A stretch of 64,000 nucleotides of DNA from JAWWOL01 sp963797535 (GCA_963797535.1 CAWCPQ010000001.1:2170001-2234000), one strand, 5' to 3'. Shown: positions 49,453-58,233, counted from the stretch's first letter. Notes: a model not told the origin generated them from the letters alone. Made by a program: numbers and translations.

Positions 49453-50229
49453 TCAGGCCCTGCGGTAGCGGACAACCGCGATCGGGGTGAACACGAGGAT
49501 GAGCCCGACCGACCAGACCAGCGCGAGCAGCACGTCGCTGTGGCCGCCCTGCAGCACCGAGCGAACGGCGTCGACCATCGGGGTCACCGGCTGGTTGGCC
49601 GCGAACGGCTGCAGCCAGCCGGGCATCGAGTCGACGGGTACGTACGTGCTGGACAGGAACGCCAGGATGAACGCGATGGTCGACATCCCTTGTGCCGCTT
49701 GAACATTGGGCGAGAACAGGCCGACCACGATGAACACCGCGGTGAACACCGCGCTGTAGACGAGGCACAGTCCGAGCGCGGCGAGGCCGTCGGCCCAGCC
49801 GGTGTGCAACCGGAAGCCGAAGGCGAACCCCAGCGCGACGGTGAACAGGATCGACCACGCGTTGGTGAGGAAGTCCGCCGCCGCGCGGCCGAGCACCAAC
49901 GCGGGTCGAGGGACGGGCAGTGACAGCAGCCGGTCGGTGAAGCCCTGCTCGTGATCTTCCGCGACCGCAACGGCGATGCCGCCGCCGGTGAACAGCACGA
50001 TCGTGGCGACGTAGCCGGGCACCAGGTAGTCGACGTAGCTGACTCCCCCGGTGTCGATGGCGCCGCCGAAGACGTACCGGAAGCAGAACAGGAACAGGCC
50101 GGCCTGGACCATCCCCATGACGAACAGGCCGGGGGTGCGGAAGTACTTGCGCAGCGCGCGAGTGCCGACCTGGCCGACGGCGGCGCCCAGTCCGGGACCG
50201 GAGGCGGGTCGTTCGATGGTGACCGTCAT
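49453..50229 (-). CDS. ABC-2 type export permease (DrrB-like)
   Basis: Protein of 258 residues from ATG 50229, which overlaps the ATPase stop (ATGA); open frame upstream is shadow. Six spans and the ABC-2 stretch VDYLVPGYVATIVLFTGGGI, EDHEQGFTDRLLSLPVPRPA and PMVDAVRSVLQGG match daunorubicin-resistance-type exporters. With the ATPase upstream it forms a drug, lipid or peptide exporter, probably controlled by the divergent PadR gene. Confidence 0.94.
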   Translation of the reverse strand: MTVTIERPASGPGLGAAVGQVGTRALRKYFRTPGLFVMGMVQAGLFLFCFRYVFGGAIDTGGVSYVDYLVPGYVATIVLFTGGGIAVAVAEDHEQGFTDRLLSLPVPRPALVLGRAAADFLTNAWSILFTVALGFAFGFRLHTGWADGLAALGLCLVYSAVFTAVFIVVGLFSPNVQAAQGMSTIAFILAFLSSTYVPVDSMPGWLQPFAANQPVTPMVDAVRSVLQGGHSDVLLALVWSVGLILVFTPIAVVRYRRA

Positions 50230-51176
50230 GCTGCGTTCCTCTCCTGTGCGTCGGTCAGCCGGGCGAAGACCTCGTCGAGCGTTGGCCGGCGCAGGCCGAT
50301 CTCCTCGACCTCGATGCCGGCTGCGTCGAGACCTCGTACAGCGGCGGCCAGCGCCTGCGTGCCGCCGGAGGTGGCAGCACTGACCCGCCGCGCCGTCGGG
50401 TCGACCCGGCTGACGCCGCCAGCCGCCGCCTCGAGCACACGTGCGGCTGCGGCGAGCCGGTGGGTATCCGCGACCAGGACGTCGAGAACGTCGCTGCCAC
50501 CGCCGGCTTTGATGTCGCCGATCGGTCCCTCCGCGACGACCCGGCCCCGGTCGATCACGAGCACCTGATCCGCCAGCGCGTCCGCCTCCTCGAGGTAGTG
50601 CGTGGTCAGCAGCACGTCCGTACCACTGTCGACCAGCTGCCGAACGGCGTCCCACACCTCGCGGCGGCTGGTCGGGTCGAGCCCGGTGGTGGGCTCGTCC
50701 AGCAGTAGCAGCCGCGGTGCTCCCACCAGGCTGGCGCCGAGGTCGAGCCGGCGACGCTGGCCGCCGGAATAGGTGCTGCTGCGGCGATCGGCGACCTCGC
50801 CCAGGCTCAGCTGTTCGATCACCGTCTCGGCTGCCTGTCGCGCCGCACGGCGTCCGTGCCCGAACAGTCGAGCGGTCATCAGCAGGTTCTCCCGCCCGGT
50901 CATCGCCGGCTCGACCGCCGCGAACTGACCGGCCAGGCCGATGTCACGGCGTACGGCCATCGGATCAGCGTGGACATCGATCCCGTAGACGAGCAGCCGG
51001 CCCTCGTCGGGCTGGAGCAACGTCGCGGTCGTCCGTACGAAGGTCGACTTGCCGGCGCCGTTGCGGCCCAGAACGGCCAGCACCTGACCGGCAGGGGCGC
51101 TCACGGTGAGCCCATCGAGCGCCGTCACCTCACCGAAGCGGACGGTCAGGTTGGCCGCCTCGATCAGCGCCGTCAC
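50226..51176 (-). CDS. ABC exporter ATP-binding protein (DrrA-like)
   Basis: Protein of 316 residues; GTG 51176 overlaps the stop of the upstream 146-residue gene (GTGA). Walker A is GRNGAGKS at 38-45, signature YSGGQRRRLDLG, Walker B LLLLDEPTTGLD and switch LTTHYLEEAD. The C-terminal extension (VLDVLVADTHRLAAAARVLE) is typical of DrrA-type exporters. It powers the permease downstream. Confidence 0.96.
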   Translation of the reverse strand: MTALIEAANLTVRFGEVTALDGLTVSAPAGQVLAVLGRNGAGKSTFVRTTATLLQPDEGRLLVYGIDVHADPMAVRRDIGLAGQFAAVEPAMTGRENLLMTARLFGHGRRAARQAAETVIEQLSLGEVADRRSSTYSGGQRRRLDLGASLVGAPRLLLLDEPTTGLDPTSRREVWDAVRQLVDSGTDVLLTTHYLEEADALADQVLVIDRGRVVAEGPIGDIKAGGGSDVLDVLVADTHRLAAAARVLEAAAGGVSRVDPTARRVSAATSGGTQALAAAVRGLDAAGIEVEEIGLRRPTLDEVFARLTDAQERNAA

Positions 51177-51613
51177 GACGGGCCGCCGCTCAGGCGACCG
51201 GCCCGCTCCGCCTGCTGCACCTCGCGGCGCTTACCAGCCAGGACAAGGCCGACGATCGCGATGCCTCCGCGGTGGACGCGAACCTCGCTGCGGCGTAGCT
51301 CGCCGGTCAGCCGGATCACCCGGCCTCCCGGTGCGGCCGTACCCGTCCAGTCCTTGACCCGGCCGCGGCCGACCCGGCGCAGGTCGCCGTCGTCGATGAC
51401 GGCACCGTCGGGCACCAGCAGCTTGACCATCGCGTGGTCGAGGTCGAGATCGAGCACGATCTCGCCCGGATCGAGCTCCGGCAGGAGCAGGTCGAGCACG
51501 ACAGAGGCGTGTGAGGCCCGTACATCGAAGCGACGACTCGTGGTCCAGGCGCCGAGGTTCTTGACCGTTCGGCGGTGAGCGCGGATCGCAACCGGCTGCT
51601 CGGAGGTGGTCAT
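51173..51613 (-). CDS. Conserved beta-rich protein of the PadR-ABC locus, unknown
   Basis: Protein of 146 residues from ATG 51613 (ATG 51616 also possible), with GGGAGA before it. The pattern is a strand-rich run (SRRFDVRASHASVVLDLLLP, LDHAMVKLLVPDGAVIDDGD, VIRLTGELRRSEVRVHRGGI) and a basic tail. I do not assign a family. As the first gene of this three-gene unit, overlapping the ATPase gene by GTGA, it probably works with the exporter. Confidence 0.82.
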   Translation of the reverse strand: MTTSEQPVAIRAHRRTVKNLGAWTTSRRFDVRASHASVVLDLLLPELDPGEIVLDLDLDHAMVKLLVPDGAVIDDGDLRRVGRGRVKDWTGTAAPGGRVIRLTGELRRSEVRVHRGGIAIVGLVLAGKRREVQQAERAGRLSGGPS

Positions 51614-51647
51614 CATCTGGTCTCCCGTTGTCTAGTGCGTGTTGCAA

Positions 51648-51671
51648 TAGTCTCTGAGGAACTAGTCTCTG
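51648..51671. promoter_or_regulatory. Direct repeat in the ABC/PadR intergenic region (candidate PadR site)
   Basis: TAGTCTCTG occurs at 51648-51656 and 51663-51671, 15 bases apart, in the 82-base gap between the divergent exporter operon and the PadR gene. Repeated sites in this position are typical of PadR autoregulation and exporter control. TAGACT at 51687-51692 is a fitting -10 box, 6 bases before GTG 51699 (leaderless). Confidence 0.5.
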
Positions 51672-51698
51672 TCAAGCCGCTCGGGCTAGACTTCCGCC

Positions 51699-52301
51699 GT
51701 GGACACGCCCCGCAGCTCGCCGCTCGCCCTGACCGTGCTGAGCCTGTTGCACCTGGGCCCGCTGCATCCGTACGGCATCCAGCGGCTGATCAAGGAGTGG
51801 GGCAAGGACCAGGTCGTCAATGTCGGCCAACGGGCCAACCTCTACAAGACGATCAACCGGCTCACCGAGGCCGGCCTGGTGGCCGTACGGCACACCGAGC
51901 GCGACCAGCAATATCCGGAGCGCACGGTGTACGAGATCACCGACGCGGGCCGCGAGACCTGCCTGCGCTGGCTCGAGGACATGCTGTCCACGGTGCGCAA
52001 CGAGTTCCCCGACTTCCCGGCCGCGCTGTCGTCGATCATGTTGCTCGGACCGTCACCTGCCCTGGCAGTGTTGACGAAACGGGCGACTGCTGCCGCCGAC
52101 GTCGTCGAACGGCTCAGGGGCGAGCTAGCCGGGCCGGGCGCATCATTGCCGCGGGTGACCATGCTCGAGACGGAGTACCAGCTGGCCGTCGCGACCGCCG
52201 AGCTGGACTGGCTGAACGGTGTCATCGACGACCTGGCCGACGAGTCGCTGACCTGGTCCGAGGATCTGCTCGAGCAAGCAAAGGCCTACCTGACCGAGTA
52301 G
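51699..52301 (+). CDS. PadR-family transcriptional regulator
   Basis: Protein of 200 residues, GTG start. The PadR winged helix is at about 1-95 (SPLALTVLSLLHLGPLHPYG, QRANLYKTINRLTEAGLVAV, ERTVYEITDAGRETCLRWLE) and a C-terminal helical dimerisation part follows (VERLRGELAGPGASLPRVTM to ESLTWSEDLLEQAKAY). Such proteins repress neighbouring exporters until a toxic ligand binds. It is divergent from the three-gene ABC unit and convergent with pcrA (1 base apart). Confidence 0.94.
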   Translation: MDTPRSSPLALTVLSLLHLGPLHPYGIQRLIKEWGKDQVVNVGQRANLYKTINRLTEAGLVAVRHTERDQQYPERTVYEITDAGRETCLRWLEDMLSTVRNEFPDFPAALSSIMLLGPSPALAVLTKRATAAADVVERLRGELAGPGASLPRVTMLETEYQLAVATAELDWLNGVIDDLADESLTWSEDLLEQAKAYLTE

Positions 52302-52302
52302 G

Positions 52303-54678
52303 TCAGAGCTTCTCGATCGGTGGGGAGTAGCGAAGCAGGAACCTTTTGACGCCGACCCCGTTGAAGTCGATCCGCACTTCGGGGTCGTCGGGCTTGCCGG
52401 CGATCGCCACCACGGTGCCAAGCCCGAACGCGTCGTGACTCACCCGGTCACCCGCCACCAGCGTGGGCATCGCCTTACGACGCTGGCCGGAGCCGAACGA
52501 GAAGCCGCCATTCTCCACCTTGCGCGCCACGGAGGCTTGCGCCGGCTGGGTCCGCGAGGTGGCCTCGGTGCGGCGCCAGTCGACGAGGTCGGCCGGCACC
52601 TCGTCAAGGAAGCGCGAGGGCGGGTTCCACTGCGGAGCACCCCAGGAAGAACGCACCGTCGCGCGGGACAGGTAGAGCCGCTGGCGGGCCCTGGTGATGC
52701 CGACGTAGGCGAGCCGGCGCTCCTCCTCGAGCTCCTTGGGATCGCCCAGCGTGCGCAAGTGCGGGAAGACGCCGTCCTCGAGCCCGGTGAGGAAAACCAC
52801 CGGAAACTCAAGGCCTTTCGCCGTGTGCAGGGTCATCATCGTCACCACACCGCCCGAGCCGTCGGCGTCCGGGATCTGGTCGGCGTCGGCCACCAGAGCC
52901 ACCCGCTCGAGGAACTCGGCGACCGTGCCCGCAGGGTTGGACTCCTCGAACTCGCGGGCGACGGCGACGAGCTCCTGCAGGTTCTCGATCCGGCTCTCGT
53001 CCTGCATGTCCTCGGACGCCTGCAGCTCGGAGAGGTAGCCGGACTTCGACAGGATCTCCTCGAGTACGGCAGCCGGCCCCTGACCGCCGATGACCAACGC
53101 CCGGAGACCGTCGACCAGCGCGACGAACTCGGCGATCGCGTTGACCGAGCGAGAGGCGATGCCCGGCGCCTGGTCGGCGATCGCGAGCGCCTCGACGAAC
53201 GGGATCTTGCGCCGTTCGGCCAGGGCCTCGACGACAGCCTCGGCCCGGTCACCGATGCCGCGCTTGGGCACGTTGAGGATGCGGCGCAGTGACACCGTGT
53301 CGGTGGGGTTGGCCAAAATCCTCAAGTAGGCCAGCAGATCTCGTACCTCCCGACGCTCGTAGAAGCGCACACCGCCGACGACCTTGTAGGGCAGACCAAC
53401 CCGGATGAACACCTCTTCAAAGACCCGGCTCTGCGCGTTGGTGCGGTAGAAGATCGCCACATCGCCCGGCGCCACCTTGTGGTCGTCGCCGAGCTTGTCC
53501 ACCTCGCTGGCGACGAACGCGGCCTCGTCGTGCTCGTTGTCGGCGACGTAGCCGACGATCGACGTGCCGGCGCCAGCGTCGGACCACAGGTTCTTCGGTT
53601 TGCGGTCCGGGTTGCGAGAGATGACTGCGTTGGCCGCGGTCAGGATGGTCTGGGTCGAACGGTAGTTCTGCTCGAGCAGAATCGTTCGTGCGTCGGGATA
53701 GTCGGCCTCGAACTCGAGGATGTTGCGGATCGTCGCGCCACGGAACGCGTAGATCGCCTGGTCGGCGTCACCGACGACGCACAGCTCGGCCGGCGGGACC
53801 TCGGGGCCGCCCGGCGTGGTGCCCGAGCGCACCAGGTCGCCGTCAACCGTGCGACGTTCGCGGTGCTTGACCGCGCCACCGACCAGCTCCCGTACGAGAA
53901 CGTACTGGGCGTGGTTGGTGTCTTGGTACTCATCGACCATGACGTGACGGAATCGGCGCCGGTAGTGCTCGGCGACGTCCGGAAACCCCTGCAGCAAATG
54001 GACAGTCGTCATGATCAGGTCGTCGAAGTCGAACGCGTTGGCCTGCTGGAGCGCGGTCTGGTAGGCGGTGTAGATCTCGGCCAGCTCGCGCTCGGTGTGG
54101 TTGGCGGCGCCCGAGCGGTAGGTGTCGAAGTCGACCAGCTCGTTCTTCAGGTTGCTGATCTGGGCGGCCACCTGGCGCGGCGGGTAGCGCTTGGGATCGA
54201 GGTCACGAGCCCGCAGGACCTGGGCCACCAACCGCTGGGAGTCGGACTGGTCGTAGATCGAGAACGTCGAGGAAAAGCCCAGCTTGGCGTGCTGCTCGCG
54301 CAGGATGCGGACGCACGCCGAGTGGAAGGTCATCACCCACATCCGCCGGGCCCTGGGACCGACGATCGCGGCCACCCGCTCGCGCATCTCGCCGGCGGCC
54401 TTGTTGGTGAAGGTGATGGCCAGGATCGCGCCGGGGCTCACTTTTCGTACGGCCAGCAGGTAGGCGATGCGGGAGGTCAGCACTCGGGTCTTGCCCGACC
54501 CCGCTCCGGCTACGACGAGCACCGGCGAGCCCTCGTGCACGACGGCTGCACGTTGCTGGGGGTTGAGCCCTTCGAGCAGCGCGTCCACGTCGATCGCCGG
54601 CCGACGCGGTCCCGGCTGGTCGTCGGGGGACGGCGGCGGCTCGGGCAGCGGAAGGTCGTCATCAAACAGGGTGCTCAT
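52303..54678 (-). CDS. pcrA: ATP-dependent DNA helicase PcrA/UvrD
   Basis: Protein of 791 residues from ATG 54678. Superfamily-1 motifs: LNPQQRAAVVHEGSPVLV (Q motif), AGAGSGKT at 57-64, VDEYQDTN, GDADQAIYAFRGA, LEQNYRST, and VVTMMTLHTAKGLEFPVVFL. The C-terminal tudor-like piece (AGDRVSHDAFGLGTVVAIAG) binds RNA polymerase in homologues. It acts in repair and replication restart. A LexA-type box lies 8 bases before the ATG (54686-54701), so it should be SOS-induced. Its proximity to sucCD matches uvrD1/Rv0949-sucC. Confidence 0.97.
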   Translation of the reverse strand: MSTLFDDDLPLPEPPPSPDDQPGPRRPAIDVDALLEGLNPQQRAAVVHEGSPVLVVAGAGSGKTRVLTSRIAYLLAVRKVSPGAILAITFTNKAAGEMRERVAAIVGPRARRMWVMTFHSACVRILREQHAKLGFSSTFSIYDQSDSQRLVAQVLRARDLDPKRYPPRQVAAQISNLKNELVDFDTYRSGAANHTERELAEIYTAYQTALQQANAFDFDDLIMTTVHLLQGFPDVAEHYRRRFRHVMVDEYQDTNHAQYVLVRELVGGAVKHRERRTVDGDLVRSGTTPGGPEVPPAELCVVGDADQAIYAFRGATIRNILEFEADYPDARTILLEQNYRSTQTILTAANAVISRNPDRKPKNLWSDAGAGTSIVGYVADNEHDEAAFVASEVDKLGDDHKVAPGDVAIFYRTNAQSRVFEEVFIRVGLPYKVVGGVRFYERREVRDLLAYLRILANPTDTVSLRRILNVPKRGIGDRAEAVVEALAERRKIPFVEALAIADQAPGIASRSVNAIAEFVALVDGLRALVIGGQGPAAVLEEILSKSGYLSELQASEDMQDESRIENLQELVAVAREFEESNPAGTVAEFLERVALVADADQIPDADGSGGVVTMMTLHTAKGLEFPVVFLTGLEDGVFPHLRTLGDPKELEEERRLAYVGITRARQRLYLSRATVRSSWGAPQWNPPSRFLDEVPADLVDWRRTEATSRTQPAQASVARKVENGGFSFGSGQRRKAMPTLVAGDRVSHDAFGLGTVVAIAGKPDDPEVRIDFNGVGVKRFLLRYSPPIEKL

Positions 54679-54685
54679 CGTAGGT

Positions 54686-54701
54686 TCGATCCTACGTTCG
54701 A
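54686..54701 (-). promoter_or_regulatory. LexA (SOS) box upstream of pcrA
   Basis: The minus strand reads TCGAACGTAGGATCGA, matching the actinobacterial LexA consensus TCGAAC-N4-GTTCGA with one mismatch. It ends 8 bases before the pcrA ATG. Confidence 0.75.
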
Positions 54702-54734
54702 ACGCCCGGCTCCGGGACCGCCCACGCCCACCTG

Positions 54735-54784
54735 TTGACAACGGGTGGCGTCTGCCCTCATTGTGCCAATACAGTTGCTACAAC
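54735..54784 (+). promoter_or_regulatory. Promoter and candidate operator of the membrane/GntR pair
   Basis: TTGACA at 54735-54740 is followed 18 bases later by CATTGT (54759-54764), a possible promoter. GTTGCTACAAC (54774-54784), an inverted repeat with a 3-base centre, lies downstream, where a GntR dimer could block it. The GntR gene is the second gene of this unit, so autoregulation is likely. Confidence 0.4.
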
Positions 54785-54809
54785 ACTTGACACATTGGGG
54801 GAGCTGGCG

Positions 54810-55685
54810 ATGCTGGCGAAAGTTCTGATCGCCGAGGTCATCGTCCTCCTGATCACCGGATGGCGGCTGACCCGCTTGGTGCGACCGGAGCGCGAGGCGG
54901 CGATCATCGCGACTGCCGCCTCGGTCGCCGAGCTGCCGGTCCAGTCCGCCTACGACTGTGGCGCCGCTCGCCGACTCCTGCGCAGGGAGCACGCCGCCGT
55001 ACTCGGCAGCGGGATGATCTGGATGGCGGCACTGCCCTACCTCGTGTGGTCCAGCGCCGAGACCAAGTCCGAGGCCTCGTGGTTCCCGATCAGCTTCGTC
55101 GTCATGATCGTGATCGGCATCGCCGCCCGGCCGCTCACGCTCGCCGCCCTGCTGTGCTGGGAAGTCACACGTCGCCAACGTCTCCGAGGACCGCGGGTCG
55201 CCCGGCTCAGCACCCCGTCGGTCGCGGACTACGTGCGCCCGCTCAGCGTCTGGACGAGCCGGGTCATCCTTGGCCTGGCCGTACCCTGTGTGGCGGCCTA
55301 CGTCTGGAAAACCCAGTCGCACCAGGCGAACAAGACATCCCTTGGCGATGCGCAGACGCTCGTGATCGTGGCCGCCAGCCTGATCGCCCTCATCCTCGTC
55401 GAGGCGATCAGCCGACGGCTCGTCTCGCTGCCCCAACCGGCCACGTCGCCGCTGCAGCTGCAGTGGGACGACGCGATTCGCGCCATACAGCTGGACGAGC
55501 TGCACTCGGCCGCGACCTTGTTCGGCGTCCTGCTGCTGACGATCTCGCTCAACGTGCTCTACGGCGGCGCGGTGGTGGGCTTCACGCTCGTCGGTGCGGT
55601 GATCGTGCTGGCGCTGACCGGTGATACGAGCGCTCGTTACCGCCGCCGGTTGTGGCCGGCGCCGGAGGAATCGGTCCCGGCATGA
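54810..55685 (+). CDS. Multi-span membrane protein paired with a GntR regulator
   Basis: Protein of 291 residues from ATG 54810 (GGGGAG 7 bases before it). About six spans: LIAEVIVLLITGWRLTRL at the start, FPISFVVMIVIGIAARPLTL and later pairs ending GGAVVGFTLVGAVIVLALTG. It resembles the membrane proteins that accompany YtrA-type GntR regulators in actinobacteria; function is unknown. Its stop overlaps the regulator's ATG (ATGA). Confidence 0.85.
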   Translation: MLAKVLIAEVIVLLITGWRLTRLVRPEREAAIIATAASVAELPVQSAYDCGAARRLLRREHAAVLGSGMIWMAALPYLVWSSAETKSEASWFPISFVVMIVIGIAARPLTLAALLCWEVTRRQRLRGPRVARLSTPSVADYVRPLSVWTSRVILGLAVPCVAAYVWKTQSHQANKTSLGDAQTLVIVAASLIALILVEAISRRLVSLPQPATSPLQLQWDDAIRAIQLDELHSAATLFGVLLLTISLNVLYGGAVVGFTLVGAVIVLALTGDTSARYRRRLWPAPEESVPA

Positions 55686-56056
55686 TCGTCGTCGACCCGA
55701 GCTCGCCCATCCCGCCGTTCGAACAGGTCCGGCTGGCCATCGTGCAGGAGGTCCGCAGCGGGACCCTGCCGCCGGGGGCGCGGCTCCCGACCGTACGACG
55801 GCTCGCTGTGGACCTTGGTCTCGCGCCGAACACCGTGGCACGCGCCTATCGGGAGCTCGAGCACGACGAGGTGCTCGAGACCCGCGGCAGGCACGGCACT
55901 TTCGTTGCTGCTGCGTCAGACCAGACCCAGCGCCAGGCCTACGCGGCGACCACGGAGTATGTCGAACGACTGCGGCGACTGGGAATCGACATGGACCAGG
56001 CGATGGCGCTGCTCGCCGCGACCTACCGCGCGTCCGGCAGTCCGGCGCCGGGCTAG
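55682..56056 (+). CDS. GntR-family regulator, YtrA subfamily
   Basis: Protein of 124 residues from ATG 55682, overlapping the upstream stop. The winged helix is at about 8-80 (PPFEQVRLAIVQEVRSGTLP, RLPTVRRLAVDLGLAPNTVA, RAYRELEHDEVLETRGRHGT). A short helical tail of about 45 residues replaces a large effector domain, which defines the YtrA subgroup. It most likely represses its own operon. Confidence 0.94.
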   Translation: MIVVDPSSPIPPFEQVRLAIVQEVRSGTLPPGARLPTVRRLAVDLGLAPNTVARAYRELEHDEVLETRGRHGTFVAAASDQTQRQAYAATTEYVERLRRLGIDMDQAMALLAATYRASGSPAPG

Positions 56057-56065
56057 CGTTGGACC

Positions 56066-56366
56066 ATGTTCACACTGCTGGTGCGTTTCGACCTGCCCGA
56101 CACCGCGAGCGCCGAGGCTTTCGACGCGCTGGTGGCGTCCACCGTCCCGGTCATCCGCGAACGGGAGGGCGGGCACGCTGACCTACGACCCGTACACCGT
56201 CACCGGCGAGCCCCTGGCCCGCATCTTCTACGAGGTCTATCGCGACAGCGAGGCGCACGCCGAGCACGAGCAACAACCCCACACGCGCGAGTTCCTCGAC
56301 CGGATCGGCAAGCTCGTGTCGAGCGTCCGGGTCGAAACCCTCGCTGGGGCTCTGCCCCAGCCCTAG
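56066..56366 (+). pseudogene. ABM/YgiN-like small monooxygenase-type protein, frameshifted
   Basis: ATG 56066 reads MFTLLVRFDLPDTASAEAFD and VIREREGG. At 56171-56173 one G too many breaks the frame; without it the chain continues TLTYDPYTVTGEPLARIFYE and EVYRDSEAHAEHEQQPHTREF to TAG 56364-56366, giving 99 residues. The 301-base length is one more than a multiple of three. It belongs to the small dimeric alpha-beta barrel group (quinol monooxygenase-like). Its tail overlaps the convergent regulator by four bases. Confidence 0.8.
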
Positions 56367-57025
56367 ATCAGCCGCCGGTCAGTGGCCCATCGCGACAGCT
56401 CGTAGCGGTTGGACAGCTGCAGCTTGCGGAGCACCGCCGAGACATGGGTCTCTACGGTCTTGACCGAGATGAACAGCTGCCGCCCGATCTCCTTGTACGC
56501 GTAGCCGCGGGCGATGAGGCGCAGCACCTCGCGCTCCCTCGGCGTGAGCACATCAAGGTCGTCGGACTCATCGGGGACGTCAGCGGCAGCGACCGGACTG
56601 CTTGGTACGGCAGCAAAGGCGTCCAAGACAAAGCCAGCAAGGCGTGGCGAGAACACAACGTCGCCATCGGCCACGCGAAGCACCGCGTCGGCGAGATCGG
56701 GGCCCGAGATGGTCTTGGTCACGTAACCCCTAGCACCGGCGCGGATGACACCGATCACGTCCTCCGCCGCATCGGACACAGACAGTGCGAGGAACCGCAC
56801 GGATGGCAGCTCGTCACGCAGGGACTCGAGCACGAACCGTCCACCGCCGCCGGGCAGATGCACGTCGAGGAGTACGACGTCGGGCACTGTCGCGCGAACG
56901 ACCGTCACCGCTGTGGGCGCATCCTCGGCCTCACCGACGACCTCGACGAGGCCGGCCAGCTCCGCCTGTACGCCGGCCCGGAACAACCGGTGGTCGTCCA
57001 CGACGACGATCCTGGGGAGCGTCAT
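56363..57025 (-). CDS. NarL/LuxR-family response regulator of the PspC-kinase pair
   Basis: Protein of 220 residues. Receiver: Asp10-Asp11, phospho-acceptor Asp54 (VVLLDVHLPG), the Ser of ALSVSD, and Lys in GYVTKTISG. HTH: LTPREREVLRLIARGYAYKE, ISVKTVETHVSAVLRKL. ATG 57025 overlaps the kinase stop (ATGA), so the pair is co-translated. It resembles LiaR/VraR-like envelope-stress regulators, fitting the PspC domain of the kinase. Confidence 0.95.
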   Translation of the reverse strand: MTLPRIVVVDDHRLFRAGVQAELAGLVEVVGEAEDAPTAVTVVRATVPDVVLLDVHLPGGGGRFVLESLRDELPSVRFLALSVSDAAEDVIGVIRAGARGYVTKTISGPDLADAVLRVADGDVVFSPRLAGFVLDAFAAVPSSPVAAADVPDESDDLDVLTPREREVLRLIARGYAYKEIGRQLFISVKTVETHVSAVLRKLQLSNRYELSRWATDRRLI

Positions 57026-58233
57026 GACGCCTTGCCCAACGGCACGGTGAGCACCACCTCGGTGCCCTCGCCCGGAGCCGTGTTGATCTCCGCTGTGCCA
57101 CCGAAACGCTGCATGCGACCGACGATCGACTGACGAATGCCCCAGCGGTCGGGGGCCACCGCGTCGAGATCAAAACCCCGCCCACGATCCCGTACGAATG
57201 CTGACGCCTTGTCGCCCTCGACCTCGACGTAGACCGACATTGCTTGCGTACCAGACGATTTTGCCGAGTTGACCATGGCTTCGCGCGCGGCCTGCACCAT
57301 GCCCGACAGCGCCTCGTCCAGGACAGCATCACCCACCACGACGGTGTCGACGGAGACACCGTAGGTGTCCTCGACCTCGCCGGCCGCCTGCTCGATCGCC
57401 GCGCCGAGACGGTCGGACGGTGCGGGCGTGCCGGGACGGTAGAGCCACGACCGCAGGTCCCGTTCCTGGGCCCTGGCCAGCCGGCCAACCTCGCGCGGGT
57501 CGTCTGCGTGCCGCTGGATCAAAGCCAGGGTGTGCAGGACGGAGTCGTGAACTCTGGCCGCCAGCTCCGCCCGCTCCTGGGTACGGATCCGCTCGCGGCG
57601 CTCGGCGGCGAGATCGCTGGCCATGCCGATCAGCCACGGTCCCGCGACGACGGCTACCCCTGCCACCACGGCCGCGCCGGCCAGAAGTACGTTGCGGCCC
57701 TGGGACAGCGCTCCGTGGGAGAGCAGGAAGCCAACCAGGCCGGCCAGCAGCAACGCGGACCCGGCCACCACGCGTACCAGGTCAGCGGTCGAGCTGGCCG
57801 CGACCGGCTTCCAGCTGGTCCGAGCCGAGGACAGCCAGCGTCCCCGCTGCGACACATCGGCCTGCCGCCAGATGAGCGCCCCACCGGCGGCAGCGACGAA
57901 CACTGGCCAGGACGTTGCCGGACCCAGCCCGAGTCCGAGGCGGCCAGCCAGCCACGCGCCGCCGATGCCCAGCAGCAGGAAGCCCAGCAGCTGGCTGCGA
58001 TCGGCCCGGCGAGCAGGTGCACCGGTCTGACGCTGGGGTACGAGGGCCCAGAACGCGGCGTACATGACAAGGCCGGCCCCGCCGGTGACGGCGAGCAGGA
58101 CGAACGCAGCGCGAACCAGGGTCACGGACACGCCGAGGTGCTCCGCGAGTCCGCCCGCGACGCCCGCAATGAGTCGCCCGTCATCGCTGCGGTAGTAGCG
58201 CCGAGGCGCGGGCAGCGGGCTCCGGGTTGTCAT
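57022..58233 (-). CDS. Membrane histidine kinase with N-terminal PspC domain
   Basis: Protein of 403 residues from ATG 58233. The PspC domain is at about 12-66 (RYYRSDDGRLIAGVAGGLAE). About four further spans (to about 205) are followed by a HisKA_3 helix, ELAARVHDSVLHTLALIQ with His229, and a C-terminal ATPase (REAMVNSAKSSG; RDRGRGFDLDAV; GEGTEVVLTVPL). It likely senses membrane stress and passes phosphate to the regulator encoded next. Confidence 0.94.
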   Translation of the reverse strand: MTTRSPLPAPRRYYRSDDGRLIAGVAGGLAEHLGVSVTLVRAAFVLLAVTGGAGLVMYAAFWALVPQRQTGAPARRADRSQLLGFLLLGIGGAWLAGRLGLGLGPATSWPVFVAAAGGALIWRQADVSQRGRWLSSARTSWKPVAASSTADLVRVVAGSALLLAGLVGFLLSHGALSQGRNVLLAGAAVVAGVAVVAGPWLIGMASDLAAERRERIRTQERAELAARVHDSVLHTLALIQRHADDPREVGRLARAQERDLRSWLYRPGTPAPSDRLGAAIEQAAGEVEDTYGVSVDTVVVGDAVLDEALSGMVQAAREAMVNSAKSSGTQAMSVYVEVEGDKASAFVRDRGRGFDLDAVAPDRWGIRQSIVGRMQRFGGTAEINTAPGEGTEVVLTVPLGKAS

